Assembly (NCBI GenBank): GCA_902363875.1
Contig: CABJBO010000007.1
Span: 32,718-96,717, forward strand
Length of the DNA stretch: 64,000 nucleotides
Direction of reading: 5' to 3'
Source: Coriobacteriaceae bacterium
GTDB lineage: Bacteria > Actinomycetota > Coriobacteriia > Coriobacteriales > Coriobacteriaceae
Shown: in pieces, positions 1 to 8,077 of the stretch
How the letters are laid out: each line of letters starts with the position of its first letter
Position numbering within the stretch: the stretch's first letter is position 1
Program-made: the position numbers and the translations under genes
The notes under the pieces: model-generated
Told to the model about the DNA's origin: nothing
Database searches by the model: none
The model's input: only the letters and a program-made list of their open reading frames with translations

Positions 1-152
1 GTGATAGCGAGACAGATAGTCGTGCGTCCGCGCGATTCGTCGGCAACGACCAGGTTGGTGGTGAGCGGATCGAGCCCACGATCGACGCACTCGACACTGG
101 CGTAAAACGTCTTGAGGTCGATGCAGATGTAGGTGTGCTGCTCGTGCGCCAT
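1..152 (-). CDS. Y-family DNA polymerase (DinB/UmuC type), N-terminal part only
   Basis: Only the first 50 codons lie in the window; the gene runs off the left edge. Seen: the translation reads MAHEQHTYICIDLKTFYASV and continues with a Cys, where IDxKxFYASVE is the first metal-binding (Asp) and steric-gate block of Y-family translesion polymerases. A GGGAGG ribosome site lies a few bases before the ATG at 152. Family knowledge: these enzymes copy past damaged template bases. A LexA-type box at 182-197 suggests SOS control. Whether it is the PolIV or the UmuC/ImuB branch cannot be told from the fragment. Confidence 0.8.
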   Translation of the reverse strand, partial: MAHEQHTYICIDLKTFYASVECVDRGLDPLTTNLVVADESRGRTTICLAI

Positions 153-181
153 CCGTGCCTCCCATCAAACACATGTTCTTA

Positions 182-197
182 TCGAATACCTGTTCGA
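182..197. promoter_or_regulatory. LexA (SOS) box
   Basis: TCGAATACCTGTTCGA is a near-perfect palindrome and differs in one base from the actinobacterial/Gram-positive SOS operator form CGAAC-N4-GTTCG with flanking T and A. It lies 30 bp upstream of the start codon of the Y-family polymerase on the minus strand, where a repressor would block that promoter. Confidence 0.75.
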
Positions 198-375
198 TAA
201 TACCTGCTCGACCGGACGCCGTCAAAATCTGTCCCTATTTGGCAGGTATGGTCGTGCGGCTGCATCGGGTTTTTAACGCAGCCCTAAAGAGCGCGAAACA
301 GCTCGGAAAAGCTTGCTTCGTAGCATGAGACTAACGATTGATGCCACCATAAAGCACGGAAGGGTTGTGGGGATA

Positions 376-900
376 ATGGTTAACTATGGGTTTGGTATGC
401 CGACGCGCTTGGTTGCGGATGGGGACGTGGCTCGCTGGTGCGGGCGATTGGTTGCCCACTATGGCGGCACCAAGACACTGGTCGTGCTGGGAGGCGACAA
501 GCACACGCGTGATGAGCTCGTTTCGGCGGCGCTGGGCTCGCTCGATCGCGCCCTGCTCGAACGCGTGCTCTTTCGTTGCGGCTTGGTCGGGGGCGACGGG
601 GGAGACGATTTGGTCGATGAGGCCGTAGCCCTGGCGACCGATGAGGGCGTGGACTTTGTCCTGGCGATCGGCGATGCCGATACGGCGGGCTTTGCGCGCG
701 AACTCGCTCGTCGCATGGCCGTGCTCGATGCCGGCGAGGACGGCTTTGTTCCCTACGGATGCATCGTCTCCGAGGGAAAAGTGCCCGCCGTTGTGGGCGC
801 CGGCGAGGTTCCCGTTTTCGCCATCATCGCCCCCGAACTGCTGGAGGGTATCGGCTCGCCCTTGCGCGAGCTGCTCGGCAGCGTGTGCGCCGCGGCCTAA
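376..900 (+). CDS. Stand-alone N-terminal domain of an iron-containing alcohol dehydrogenase
   Basis: The protein (174 aa from the ATG at 376) matches the first half of the Fe-ADH/butanol dehydrogenase family: MVNYGFGMPTRLV (family start), YGGTKTLVVLGG (first beta strand and nucleotide-binding turn) and EGVDFVLAIGDAD where the family has the GGGS NAD-binding loop. Family members are about 380-390 aa; here the helical iron-binding domain with its Asp/His ligands is absent and a stop follows. The GGGS-like loop has become GDAD, so dehydrogenase activity is unlikely. An in-frame TTG at 313 and ATG at 325 would lengthen it, but 376 fits the family start. It may be a decayed gene or a reused Rossmann domain. 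Confidence 0.65.
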   Translation: MVNYGFGMPTRLVADGDVARWCGRLVAHYGGTKTLVVLGGDKHTRDELVSAALGSLDRALLERVLFRCGLVGGDGGDDLVDEAVALATDEGVDFVLAIGDADTAGFARELARRMAVLDAGEDGFVPYGCIVSEGKVPAVVGAGEVPVFAIIAPELLEGIGSPLRELLGSVCAAA

Positions 901-913
901 TATTTACCATAAA

Positions 914-969
914 GGGATGGGTTTATTTTGGTAGGTAAAGCGTTTGACCTGCCAAAATAAACCTGTCCC
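914..969. repeat. Inverted repeat of the GGGACAGGTTTATTTTGG type
   Basis: Two 23-bp arms (914-936 and 947-969) with three mismatches form a hairpin 13 bp after the stop at 900. The same word recurs as one arm at 36895-36920, next to the IS3-type element. It resembles REP-type intergenic repeats moved by REP-associated tyrosine transposases, but no such transposase is in the window. It may also act as a terminator. Confidence 0.6.
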
Positions 970-1099
970 TTTTTGGTCGGTTGCCGTTTGGGGGCCGATT
1001 GGCAACGCTCGCTGATTATAGTCTTGACCTGCGCTAGAATAGTGGCATCTGAATGTCCGGGCGCATGGAGGCGTGCGCTCGTATGCTGAGGAGGACTCT

Positions 1100-2794
1100 A
1101 TGGCAACTGTTGCCGCACCTATCGATGCTACGTCGACTGCCGCTTGGAAGGCGCTCGAGGCTCATCAGGAGAAGCTCGAGGCCGAAGGTATCGACCTCAA
1201 GGCCTGGTTCGCCGCCGATGCCGAGCGCGTGAACAAGCTGAGCTTTGACGCCGGTGACCTGCACTTCGATCTGTCCAAGAACCTGGTGACCGATGAGACC
1301 GTCAAGCTGCTGTGCGATCTTGCCCGCGAGGTGAAGCTCGAGGAGCGCCGCGACGCCATGTTCTCCGGCGAGCACATCAACACCACCGAGGACCGCGCCG
1401 TCCTGCACACCGCGCTGCGCCGTCCGGCGAGCGAGAAAGGCCAGCTCATCGTTGACGGCCAGGACGTCGTCGCCGACGTGCACGAGGTCCTCGATCGCAT
1501 GTATGCTTTCGCCGAGCGCGTGCGCTCCGGTGAGTGGAAGGGCGTTACCGGCAAGAAGATCGAGCACCTGGTGTCCATCGGCATCGGCGGTTCCGACCTG
1601 GGCCCGGTCATGGCTTACGAGGCTCTGCGTCCCTATGCCGACGCCGGTATCGATTGCCGCTACATCTCCAATATCGACCCCAATGACCAGGCCGAGAAGC
1701 TCAAGGGCCTGGATCCCGAGACCACGCTCGTGATCATCGTCTCCAAGACCTTCACCACGCTCGAGACCCTCACGAACGCTCGCGAGGTCAAGACTTGGAT
1801 GCTCGAGCAGCTCAAGGCCCAGGGCGCCATCGACGGCTCCGATGAGCAGAACGCCGAGGCCGTGGCCAAGCACTTCGTTGCCGTCTCCACTGCACTCGAC
1901 AAGGTCGAGGCCTTCGGTATCGATCCGGCCAACGCCTTTGGTTTCTGGAACTGGGTCGGCGGCCGCTACTCCGTCGACTCCGCCGTGGGCCTGTCGCTGA
2001 TCGTCGTGCTCGGCCCCGAGCGTTTCCAGCAGTTCCTTGAGGGCTTCCACGCCATCGACGAGTACTTCTGCAACACGCCGCTCGAGAACAACGCCGTCGC
2101 GCTGATGGGCCTGCTCAACGTCTGGTATGTCAACTTCTTCGGTTCCAAGAGCCACGCCGTGCTGCCGTACTGCCAGTACCTGCACCGTTTCCCGGCCTAC
2201 CTGCAGCAGCTCACCATGGAGTCCAACGGCAAGCACGTCCGCTGGGACGGCAGCGCTGTGACCTCCGATACCGGTGAGATCTTCTGGGGCGAGCCCGGTA
2301 CCAACGGTCAGCACGCCTTCTACCAGCTGCTGCACCAGGGCACCGTGGTGGTCCCGGCCGACTTTATCGCTTTCGCCAACACTGCCAACCCCGCAACCGA
2401 CAGCGGCCAGGACGTCCACGAGCTGTTCCTGGGCAACTTCCTGGCCCAGACCAAGGCGCTCGCCTTTGGTAAGACGGCCGACGAGGTTCGTGCCGAGGGC
2501 ACGCCCGAGCAGATCGTCCCGGCCCGCTGCTTTGAGGGCAACCGTCCGACGACCTCGATCTTCGGCGACACGCTGACCCCGTTCGCACTCGGCGAGCTCA
2601 TCGCCCTGTACGAGCACATCACGTTTGTCGAGGGCACGGTCTGGGGCATCGACTCCTACGACCAGTGGGGCGTCGAGCTGGGCAAGCAGCTTGCCAAGCA
2701 GATCACCCCGGCCTTCCACGACGACGCCGCCAAGGCCGAGCAGGACGCTTCGACCCAGGCGCTCATCGAGTTCTATCGCGCTCATCGCAAGTAG
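1100..2794 (+). CDS. pgi: Glucose-6-phosphate isomerase
   Basis: Interconverts glucose 6-phosphate and fructose 6-phosphate in the cytoplasm. The 564-aa protein has the SIS-domain signature [12 protein letters not shown], the PGI signature [17 protein letters not shown] and the late block [18 protein letters not shown]. The length fits the long bacterial PGI form (about 550 aa). Start chosen at ATG 1100 because a GAGGA site lies 5-10 bases before it; the in-frame extension to 1073 lacks one. It stands alone and is closed by the hairpin at 2824-2857. A TAGAAT at 1035-1040 could be its -10 element. Confidence 0.97.
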   Translation: MATVAAPIDATSTAAWKALEAHQEKLEAEGIDLKAWFAADAERVNKLSFDAGDLHFDLSKNLVTDETVKLLCDLAREVKLEERRDAMFSGEHINTTEDRAVLHTALRRPASEKGQLIVDGQDVVADVHEVLDRMYAFAERVRSGEWKGVTGKKIEHLVSIGIGGSDLGPVMAYEALRPYADAGIDCRYISNIDPNDQAEKLKGLDPETTLVIIVSKTFTTLETLTNAREVKTWMLEQLKAQGAIDGSDEQNAEAVAKHFVAVSTALDKVEAFGIDPANAFGFWNWVGGRYSVDSAVGLSLIVVLGPERFQQFLEGFHAIDEYFCNTPLENNAVALMGLLNVWYVNFFGSKSHAVLPYCQYLHRFPAYLQQLTMESNGKHVRWDGSAVTSDTGEIFWGEPGTNGQHAFYQLLHQGTVVVPADFIAFANTANPATDSGQDVHELFLGNFLAQTKALAFGKTADEVRAEGTPEQIVPARCFEGNRPTTSIFGDTLTPFALGELIALYEHITFVEGTVWGIDSYDQWGVELGKQLAKQITPAFHDDAAKAEQDASTQALIEFYRAHRK

Positions 2795-2823
2795 TCTTTA
2801 CGGCTGAGTTGGCTTATGGCTGA

Positions 2824-2857
2824 AAGGGGCCCGTATCCGTTGGGATACGAGCCCCTT
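2824..2857 (+). terminator. Terminator after pgi
   Basis: A 15-bp stem with one mismatch (AAGGGG-CCCGTATCC paired with GGATACGAGCCCCTT) around a 4-base loop, ending in a short T run, 30 bp after the pgi stop. Confidence 0.75.
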
Positions 2858-3030
2858 GCTATTTGGATAGGATGGAATGTATCGGGAGGCGCCTCGACGG
2901 GCATCGCAATCGTCGAAGGCGCGCCGTTCATGTTTGGGACAATATGACATTTTTCCCGTTGCAAACAGCGCCGCCGTGGGTGTTCTGTATGATGGCTCAG
3001 ACAAGGTTGTTCAATGACAGGGAGGCATAT

Positions 3031-3873
3031 ATGGCAATCAAAGCCATCGCAATGGATATCGACGGTACGCTCACCAACGATCAAAAGGTCATCAGCCCGC
3101 GTACGCGCGAGAAGCTGCTCGCGACGCAGGAGTCGGGCATTAAGCTCATCTTGGCTTCGGGCCGTCCCGCATGGGGGTTGCACGCCTTGGCGCAGGAGCT
3201 CGACCTTCAAAACCATGACGGTCTGCTAGTTGCCTTTAATGGCGCGCATGTGGTCGACGCTCAGACCGATGAGGTCCTTTTTGACCAGGCCATGCCGGCT
3301 GACGAGCTGCACCGTCTGATTGATCATCTGCGCAATTTCGACGTGATCCCTATGATTTCGCTCGGTCGCGATTTGCACGTCGAGGACTCGTACCATTGCA
3401 TGATCACGCTGCCTGACGGCTTGCAGAAGAATATCGTCAAGTATGAGCGCGATGCGTGCGATCTTAAGATTCGCGAGGTCGAGAGCTTGCATGAGGTCGT
3501 GGACACTTATCCCGTGGACAAGCTGCTGACGGCGGGTGATCCGACCTACCTGCAGGCGCATTACGAGGAGATGTATGCGCCCTTTACCCAGACGCTTTCG
3601 GGCATGTTTACGGCCGACTGGTACTTTGAGTACACGGCGCCCGGTATCGACAAAGCCCGTGCGCTCGAGGGTGCCCTGCCCAAGCTCGGTATCGATGCCA
3701 GCGAGGTCGTCTCGTTTGGCGACGGCCAGAACGACAAGTCCATGATTGAGTGGGCCGGCACCGGTGTTGCCATGGGCAACGCCGTCGATGAGGTTAAGGC
3801 AGTTGCCCAGATGGTAACCGCCAATAACAACGAAGACGGTATTGCAGTGGCGCTGGATAAGCTGCTGGGTTAG
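3031..3873 (+). CDS. HAD-superfamily phosphatase, Cof type
   Basis: A 280-aa cytoplasmic hydrolase of the Cof/YbiV class. Seen: motif I AMDIDGTLTND with the nucleophile and acid Asp residues, motif II LASGRP, and motif IV SFGDGQNDKSMIEWAG with the Mg-binding acids. The long insert between motifs II and IV is the type-IIB cap that sets substrate choice; such enzymes act on sugar phosphates or nucleotide/vitamin phosphates, and the substrate cannot be read from sequence. Start chosen at ATG 3031 behind GGAGG; the open frame upstream is non-coding leader. Confidence 0.9.
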   Translation: MAIKAIAMDIDGTLTNDQKVISPRTREKLLATQESGIKLILASGRPAWGLHALAQELDLQNHDGLLVAFNGAHVVDAQTDEVLFDQAMPADELHRLIDHLRNFDVIPMISLGRDLHVEDSYHCMITLPDGLQKNIVKYERDACDLKIREVESLHEVVDTYPVDKLLTAGDPTYLQAHYEEMYAPFTQTLSGMFTADWYFEYTAPGIDKARALEGALPKLGIDASEVVSFGDGQNDKSMIEWAGTGVAMGNAVDEVKAVAQMVTANNNEDGIAVALDKLLG

Positions 3874-3896
3874 AATCGCCGATTAATGCATGGTTT

Positions 3897-3922
3897 GGGC
3901 GCCTGCTTGCGGGCGCCCTTTT
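3897..3922 (+). terminator. Terminator between the two HAD genes
   Basis: GGGCGCC-TGCTTGC-GGGCGCCC followed by TTTT. It ends just before the ribosome site of the next gene, so the second HAD gene is either read through or has its own start. Confidence 0.75.
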
Positions 3923-3937
3923 GTTAGGGAGGGTGCC

Positions 3938-4597
3938 GTGTCCGCATTTCCGTTCGACGCCGTTATCTTTGACATGGACGGTGTCATTGTCGATACCGAG
4001 TATTACTACCTGGGCGAGACTGCCGCGTTTGCCAAGGAGCTTGGGCTTAACCTGACTCAAGAGGAGTTGAATGGGCAAGTCGGTACCTCGCATCAGTTCT
4101 TCCTGCATATGCTGGTCGATTGGTTTGAGCGCGCCGGTAAGGGGCATTTCACTGGCGAGGAAGCGTTGGCCCGTTGGGACGAGTGGGCGCATAAGCGTCC
4201 GCGCGACTATCAGGCTTTGATTAACCCAGGCGCTGTGGATACGATTCGAGAGCTGCCGCGCCGTGGCGTTCGCGTGGCGCTTGCCAGCTCGTCTCCCATG
4301 GATAGCATCGAGGAAGTGCTCAACGCGTGCGGGCTGTCGGATGCCTTTGAGTATGTGGTGAGCGGCGAGCAGTTTAAGGAGAGTAAGCCCGAGCCCGACA
4401 TCTACCTGCATGCGCTGGACCTGCTGGGGCTGCCCGCGAATCGCTGCTGCTGCGTTGAGGATTCGGTGCCTGGCATCACTGCCGGCAAGCGAGCCGGCCT
4501 GACGGTCGTTGCCAAGCGCGAGGAGCGCTTTGGCTTTAGCCAGGATGCCGCGGACAAGATTATCGACCAGCTGCCCGAGCTGCTTGAGCTTTCTTAG
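3938..4597 (+). CDS. HAD hydrolase, beta-phosphoglucomutase-like
   Basis: A 219-aa protein of HAD subfamily IA with a helical cap between motifs I and II. Seen: IFDMDGVIVDTE (motif I), ALASSSP (motif II), SKPEPDIYLHAL (motif III Lys) and CVEDSVPGITAG (motif IV). This pattern is shared by beta-phosphoglucomutases, phosphoglycolate and sugar phosphatases, so the exact substrate is open. Start is GTG 3938, 4 bases after GGGAGGG. It lies 64 bp downstream of the Cof-type gene. Confidence 0.85.
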   Translation: MSAFPFDAVIFDMDGVIVDTEYYYLGETAAFAKELGLNLTQEELNGQVGTSHQFFLHMLVDWFERAGKGHFTGEEALARWDEWAHKRPRDYQALINPGAVDTIRELPRRGVRVALASSSPMDSIEEVLNACGLSDAFEYVVSGEQFKESKPEPDIYLHALDLLGLPANRCCCVEDSVPGITAGKRAGLTVVAKREERFGFSQDAADKIIDQLPELLELS

Positions 4598-4627
4598 GGG
4601 GTCTGTTGGAGGCTCTTTAGGGGTTCG

Positions 4628-4855
4628 TGGACAAAAAATGCCAAATATGAGTACTGTCACTAATTTAGTAACAGGGAAATTATGCTTTTAAGGCCCTGGT
4701 TGAGCGCCTGGGGGCGATTATAACCTGTTAAATATGGCTTTAGCCATGCTAAAACGCCTTGATAATGAACATCTGTACATTATCAAGGCGTTCTTTTGTC
4801 ACAATATAATGCTACTAGCTTTGCAGCAGTACTCATATTTGGCGTTTTTTGCCCA
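4628..4855 (-). repeat. Long-stem intergenic element after tatD (class D)
   Basis: Outer arms 4628-4656 and 4827-4855 are near-perfect inverted repeats (CCAAATATGAGTACTG core) and enclose an apical hairpin at 4753-4792 with a perfect 15-bp stem. Read on the minus strand it begins 6 nt after the tatD stop, where a terminator is expected. Its core shows no sequence similarity that I can see to the other large elements in this window (21097, 39602, 45060, 53317, 56915, 57122), only the same architecture. It fills the whole gap between the HAD gene and tatD. Confidence 0.7.
4753..4792. other. Perfect 15-bp hairpin inside the class D element
   Basis: AACGCCTTGATAATG and its exact complement flank a 10-base loop and are followed by TCTTTTGT on the plus strand, so it could end transcription from the HAD gene. 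On the minus strand it is the apical stem of the larger element. Confidence 0.6.
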
Positions 4856-4861
4856 CCGGGG

Positions 4862-5644
4862 TCAGTTGAAGTCAAATATGGAGTGCGAATTTCTTAAAAC
4901 GGTTGATTCGACGCTCTCCTCGGCGCAGTTTTTAAGTTCGGCGATGTGCAGGGAGGCGCTTTTTAGCGATGTGATGAGCTGTCGCGCGCTTGCATCTGCT
5001 TGCAGTTCGGCTGGAGCGTCGGTTTCGAGCAGCAGACGGTCGAGTGGGATCTGTCGGGCGTATTCACGACCGCGCTTGGTAGCGAGCATCCGCTCGTTCA
5101 CGGAAAAATAGCAGCCTGCGTTTCGCGCACGGTCGAACTCGTTCGAGGTGCCGCTAAACCAGTGGAAGATGATGGCGGGGGAGTTGGGGCTTGGGGTGAG
5201 TAATCCATATGACTCAAGGGCGTCCAGTACGGTTCCTGCCGAACGAACAGCGTGAATTGATATCACGCGCCCGGCGAGAGGGTGCTGCACGAGTGCATCG
5301 CAGAGACGGTCAAGTGCCTGTATTTGAAGCGGTTCGCTTCCGGCAAAGCGCGCGGAAAAGTCGATTCCTACCTCGCCGATATAGCGTTCTTGGTCAGCAA
5401 CTTCGCAAAGCAGATTGACTTCGGCAGGACCGCAGCGGCCGTCGGCGAGCCACCAGGGATGGAGGCCGGCGCCCGCGATAATGTTTGGGTATCGGCTGGC
5501 CCGCTTTTTTGCTGCCGCGAAGTCGCGTGGGTCGACCCCGCAGTCAAAGAGCCCCAGACCCAACGCCGCCGACTCACTGGCTGCAGCATCGGGGCTGAGC
5601 ATCAAATCAAGATGACAATGCGTGTCAAAGAATTGCGGTTCCAT
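4862..5644 (-). CDS. tatD: TatD-family metal-dependent hydrolase (DNase)
   Basis: The 260-aa protein has the TIM-barrel metal ligands of the TatD family in order: FDTHCHLDL at residues 6-14, GEVGID near 93-98, IHAV near 131, FHWFSG near 156 and LLETDAPA near 204. Family members cleave DNA 3' ends or act in DNA repair; cytoplasmic. Length matches the family (about 260). It starts 14 bp after the stop of tcdA, so the two form an operon. Its 3' flank is the class D element rather than a plain terminator. Confidence 0.85.
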   Translation of the reverse strand: MEPQFFDTHCHLDLMLSPDAAASESAALGLGLFDCGVDPRDFAAAKKRASRYPNIIAGAGLHPWWLADGRCGPAEVNLLCEVADQERYIGEVGIDFSARFAGSEPLQIQALDRLCDALVQHPLAGRVISIHAVRSAGTVLDALESYGLLTPSPNSPAIIFHWFSGTSNEFDRARNAGCYFSVNERMLATKRGREYARQIPLDRLLLETDAPAELQADASARQLITSLKSASLHIAELKNCAEESVESTVLRNSHSIFDFN

Positions 5645-5658
5645 CGCAAGGCATCCTG

Positions 5659-6456
5659 CTAGTCCAAGCGCTGACCATCGGCGCGCACACGCTCGGTGCC
5701 GCGCCCGCTGATCTGGCGGATAACCTCGCCGGCAATCATCTGACCCATGATGGGCGGCATAAAGCTGGCAGTTCCCAGCTCGGTGCGCTCGTGGATGTTG
5801 GAAGGGTCGCGGGGCTGTGTCTTAACCGATTCCTCGCAGCTAAACAGTACATGTAGGCTCTTGATTCCGCGCTTCTTACATTCTTTGCGCATAATGCGGC
5901 TCATGGGGTCACGTACCGTATCGAAGATGTCGGCAAAGCGCAGGCACTCGGGATGGAGCTTGTTGGCCCCGCCCATGGAACTAACCAAACGAATGCCGTG
6001 GTCCTGAGCATATTTGGCAATGGTGAGCTTGGCCGAGATGGTGTCGATGGCGTCGACGACGTAGTCGAGCTTGCCGCCCGTCTGCTCCAAAACGCTCGCG
6101 AAGAAATCATCGATGTTGTCGCTCAGCAGGTATTCGGTACGTTTGATAACGGTGGCGGCAGGATTGATATCGTGGATCATGGCTTCCATAACATCGACCT
6201 TGCGCTTGCCGATGGTGCTGTGAAAGGCGATGGCCTGGCGATTGATATTGCTGGGCGCGATGATGTCCTTGTCCAGAATTACAAAATGACCAATGCCGCC
6301 GCGGGCGAGTGCCTCGCAGCAGTTGGAGCCCACACCTCCGCAGCCGAGTACCAGCACCGTGGCATCGGCGAGCTTGTCGAGTGCCTCGCGGCCCATGATG
6401 ATCTCGAGCTTGGCATCGCGCGTCTCGTTGGGAGTTGCGGCTGTGGTTTCGGTCAT
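5659..6456 (-). CDS. tcdA: tRNA threonylcarbamoyladenosine dehydratase (ThiF/E1-like)
   Basis: Activates the carboxyl of t6A in tRNA with ATP to form the cyclic ct6A. The 265-aa protein has the E1-like adenylation loop LVLGCGGVGSNC near residue 40, the NRQ motif (SNINRQAIAF) near 75 and DAIDTISAK near 130. These fit TcdA (old names CsdL/YgdL) better than ThiF or MoeB. Start at 6456 is favoured: GGAGG overlaps the upstream ATG at 6462 but sits 6 bases before 6456. It is first in the operon with tatD. Confidence 0.85.
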   Translation of the reverse strand: MTETTAATPNETRDAKLEIIMGREALDKLADATVLVLGCGGVGSNCCEALARGGIGHFVILDKDIIAPSNINRQAIAFHSTIGKRKVDVMEAMIHDINPAATVIKRTEYLLSDNIDDFFASVLEQTGGKLDYVVDAIDTISAKLTIAKYAQDHGIRLVSSMGGANKLHPECLRFADIFDTVRDPMSRIMRKECKKRGIKSLHVLFSCEESVKTQPRDPSNIHERTELGTASFMPPIMGQMIAGEVIRQISGRGTERVRADGQRLD

Positions 6457-6663
6457 AGACATCCTCCGATGGGGAAGCGAATCGTGTTTTAGCTATCGCC
6501 ATTATAGGTATTATCGCGATTCCATTTGAGCCCTAGGGGCTTGTTGAAATGAGGCAGTGATTCGCATAAGATGAAGCAGATGGCACCCGTTGCAGCGGGT
6601 TGGCCAACTCCCAAACACGTTTGTAGCGTGAGAAGTGGCCGTCTTCGCATTACGCGGGGGCGG

Positions 6664-6750
6664 CTATTTCATTCGACCTCCAATGTGGATGCCGAGCTCC
6701 ACAGCCGCGATTACAAGCAACAACAACGTCAGGACATCGTTAATACTCAT
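6664..6750 (-). CDS. 28-aa hydrophobic peptide, possibly holin-like toxin type
   Basis: A short frame starting at ATG 6750, 7 bases behind a strong AAGGAGA site, encodes MSINDVLTLLLLVIAAVELG and eight further residues ending in basic GGRMK. It is one predicted membrane helix with a charged tail, the layout of small holin-like toxins and other single-pass peptides. It is divergent from sdpR-sdpI. No antisense RNA is demonstrated. The membrane helix and the ribosome site are seen; the toxin idea is inference. Confidence 0.55.
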   Translation of the reverse strand: MSINDVLTLLLLVIAAVELGIHIGGRMK

Positions 6751-6821
6751 AGTCCATCTCCTTCTTGGGAAGAGGGAGCTGGCCCATCTGCTTCTGGACC
6801 CATTGTATCTAAAAACGAACG

Positions 6822-6883
6822 AATGTTCTATACATAACATTGCTATTAGATAATTAGACAAACATCTAAACATCGAGTATAGT
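6822..6883 (+). promoter_or_regulatory. sdpR promoter with operator-like inverted repeats
   Basis: TATAGT at 6878-6883 and TTAGAC at 6854-6859 (18-bp spacing) form a plausible promoter. TTAGAT-N12-ATCTAA (6846-6869) overlaps the -35 region, and a second repeat AATGTT-N8-AACATT lies at 6822-6841 toward the divergent small peptide. SdpR-type regulators repress their own operon, so these are the natural operator candidates. Confidence 0.5.
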
Positions 6884-6917
6884 GTGCACGTCGCGAGAGA
6901 TAGCGAGAGGAGGTTCT

Positions 6918-7196
6918 ATGCCGGGAGAAGGTTTTAAGGCGCTGGCGGATCCAACGCGGCGGCGCATTTTAGAACTGCTGCGCGAGGGCAATTGCACGGC
7001 GGGGGAGCTCGCCGAGCATTTCGACATAAGCAAACCGTCGCTCAGCCATCATCTGGCAACGCTTAAAAACGCCGGGTTGGTGACCGACGAGCACCATGGC
7101 CAAAACATCGTATACAGCTTAAACACCACCGTCATGCAGGATTTAATTGGCTGGTTTATGGGTTTTACAAACAATGAAGGTGATAAGGATGAATAA
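6918..7196 (+). CDS. sdpR: ArsR-family autorepressor, SdpR type
   Basis: A 92-aa winged-helix regulator: FKALADPTRRRILELL, then a helix-turn-helix around AGELAEHFDISKPSLSHHL and a wing ending GQNIVYSLN. No ArsR-type metal-binding cysteine pair is visible, as in SdpR. Start ATG 6918 sits behind AGGAGG. It overlaps the next gene by 8 bp (ATGAATAA), so the two are translationally coupled. In Bacillus the SdpR-SdpI pair senses and resists the SdpC peptide; no SdpC homologue is in this window. Confidence 0.85.
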   Translation: MPGEGFKALADPTRRRILELLREGNCTAGELAEHFDISKPSLSHHLATLKNAGLVTDEHHGQNIVYSLNTTVMQDLIGWFMGFTNNEGDKDE

Positions 7197-7893
7197 CGAA
7201 AACAAGGGCATTCACCCCACAGGGGTATCGTCGCGCGTGTGGATTGCGCTGGTCGCTCTGTGCGTCGCCAATGTCGTAGCGCACCTCATGGTGATGCCGA
7301 GCTTGCCTGCGCAGATTCCCACGCACTGGGGCGCGAACGGCGCTGTCGACGGTTGGGGTCCTAGCTGGATGGCCTCCGCGCTCGGCGTGCTGCCTCTGGC
7401 GCTTCTCGCAATGTTCTGCGTGGTGCCGCGCATCGATCCCAAAGGTGAGGCATATCGAATCTCGGGTAAGTTCTATCAGGGCTTCGTAATTGCCTTCACC
7501 TTGTTCATGTGCGCCATAAGCTGGCTGGGAGAGCTTACGGTCTGGGGCGTGGTGCCGGCGGTCGGTTCGGTCAACGTGCTGATTTCCGGTGCTGTCGGTT
7601 TGCTGTTCATCGGCGTAGGCAACTACTTGCCGCGTGTGAAGCAGAACTATACGCTCGGTATCAAGACGCCCTGGGCGCTTGCCGATCCCGAGAACTGGCG
7701 CCGTACGCAGCGCTTTGGCGGTGCCTGCTTTATGGTGCTGGGTGTTGGCCTGATTGTGATGGGCGTGGCGGGCAGCGTGCTTTCGAGTGAAGTCGTCGCC
7801 GCGGTGATTGCGGCTCTGGCGTTTGGTTCGGCCGGAGCTGCCTACGCCTATTCGTATCTGCTGTGGCGTAAATCGCAGCGAGCCGTTCGCTAA
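7189..7893 (+). CDS. sdpI: SdpI-family membrane protein (DUF1648 plus SdpI domain)
   Basis: A 234-aa integral membrane protein. The N-terminal part carries a membrane helix then the DUF1648 motif LPAQIPTHWGANGAVDGWG; the C-terminal half has NYLPRVKQNYTLGIKTPWAL followed by ENWRRTQRFGG, the SdpI signature, and four more helices. In Bacillus SdpI gives immunity to a toxic peptide and sequesters SdpR at the membrane. Here the natural ligand is unknown. Start ATG 7189 overlaps the sdpR stop. Confidence 0.85.
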   Translation: MNNENKGIHPTGVSSRVWIALVALCVANVVAHLMVMPSLPAQIPTHWGANGAVDGWGPSWMASALGVLPLALLAMFCVVPRIDPKGEAYRISGKFYQGFVIAFTLFMCAISWLGELTVWGVVPAVGSVNVLISGAVGLLFIGVGNYLPRVKQNYTLGIKTPWALADPENWRRTQRFGGACFMVLGVGLIVMGVAGSVLSSEVVAAVIAALAFGSAGAAYAYSYLLWRKSQRAVR

Positions 7894-8077
7894 GGTTGCG
7901 GAAAACTAGCGTACGCAGTTCATAGTATGTTCCGGGGGACTTTTCCCAGGTAGTATTAGGGGGTGTGGGCAACCATGCCCCTTTTTCGTTAAGTTTCAGA
8001 GCTGGTTTTCTCATTTCGTTTCCACTAAAGCGAATCAAGAATAGGGAAACAGCAGGTAGAAAGGATAGGACAGACAT

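Noticed and set aside
1034-2785. 583-aa open frame opposite pgi
   Set aside because: It mirrors the pgi codons; its translation is rich in Val/Leu/Gly/Asp repeats with no domain, and has no ribosome site. High GC makes such antisense frames common.
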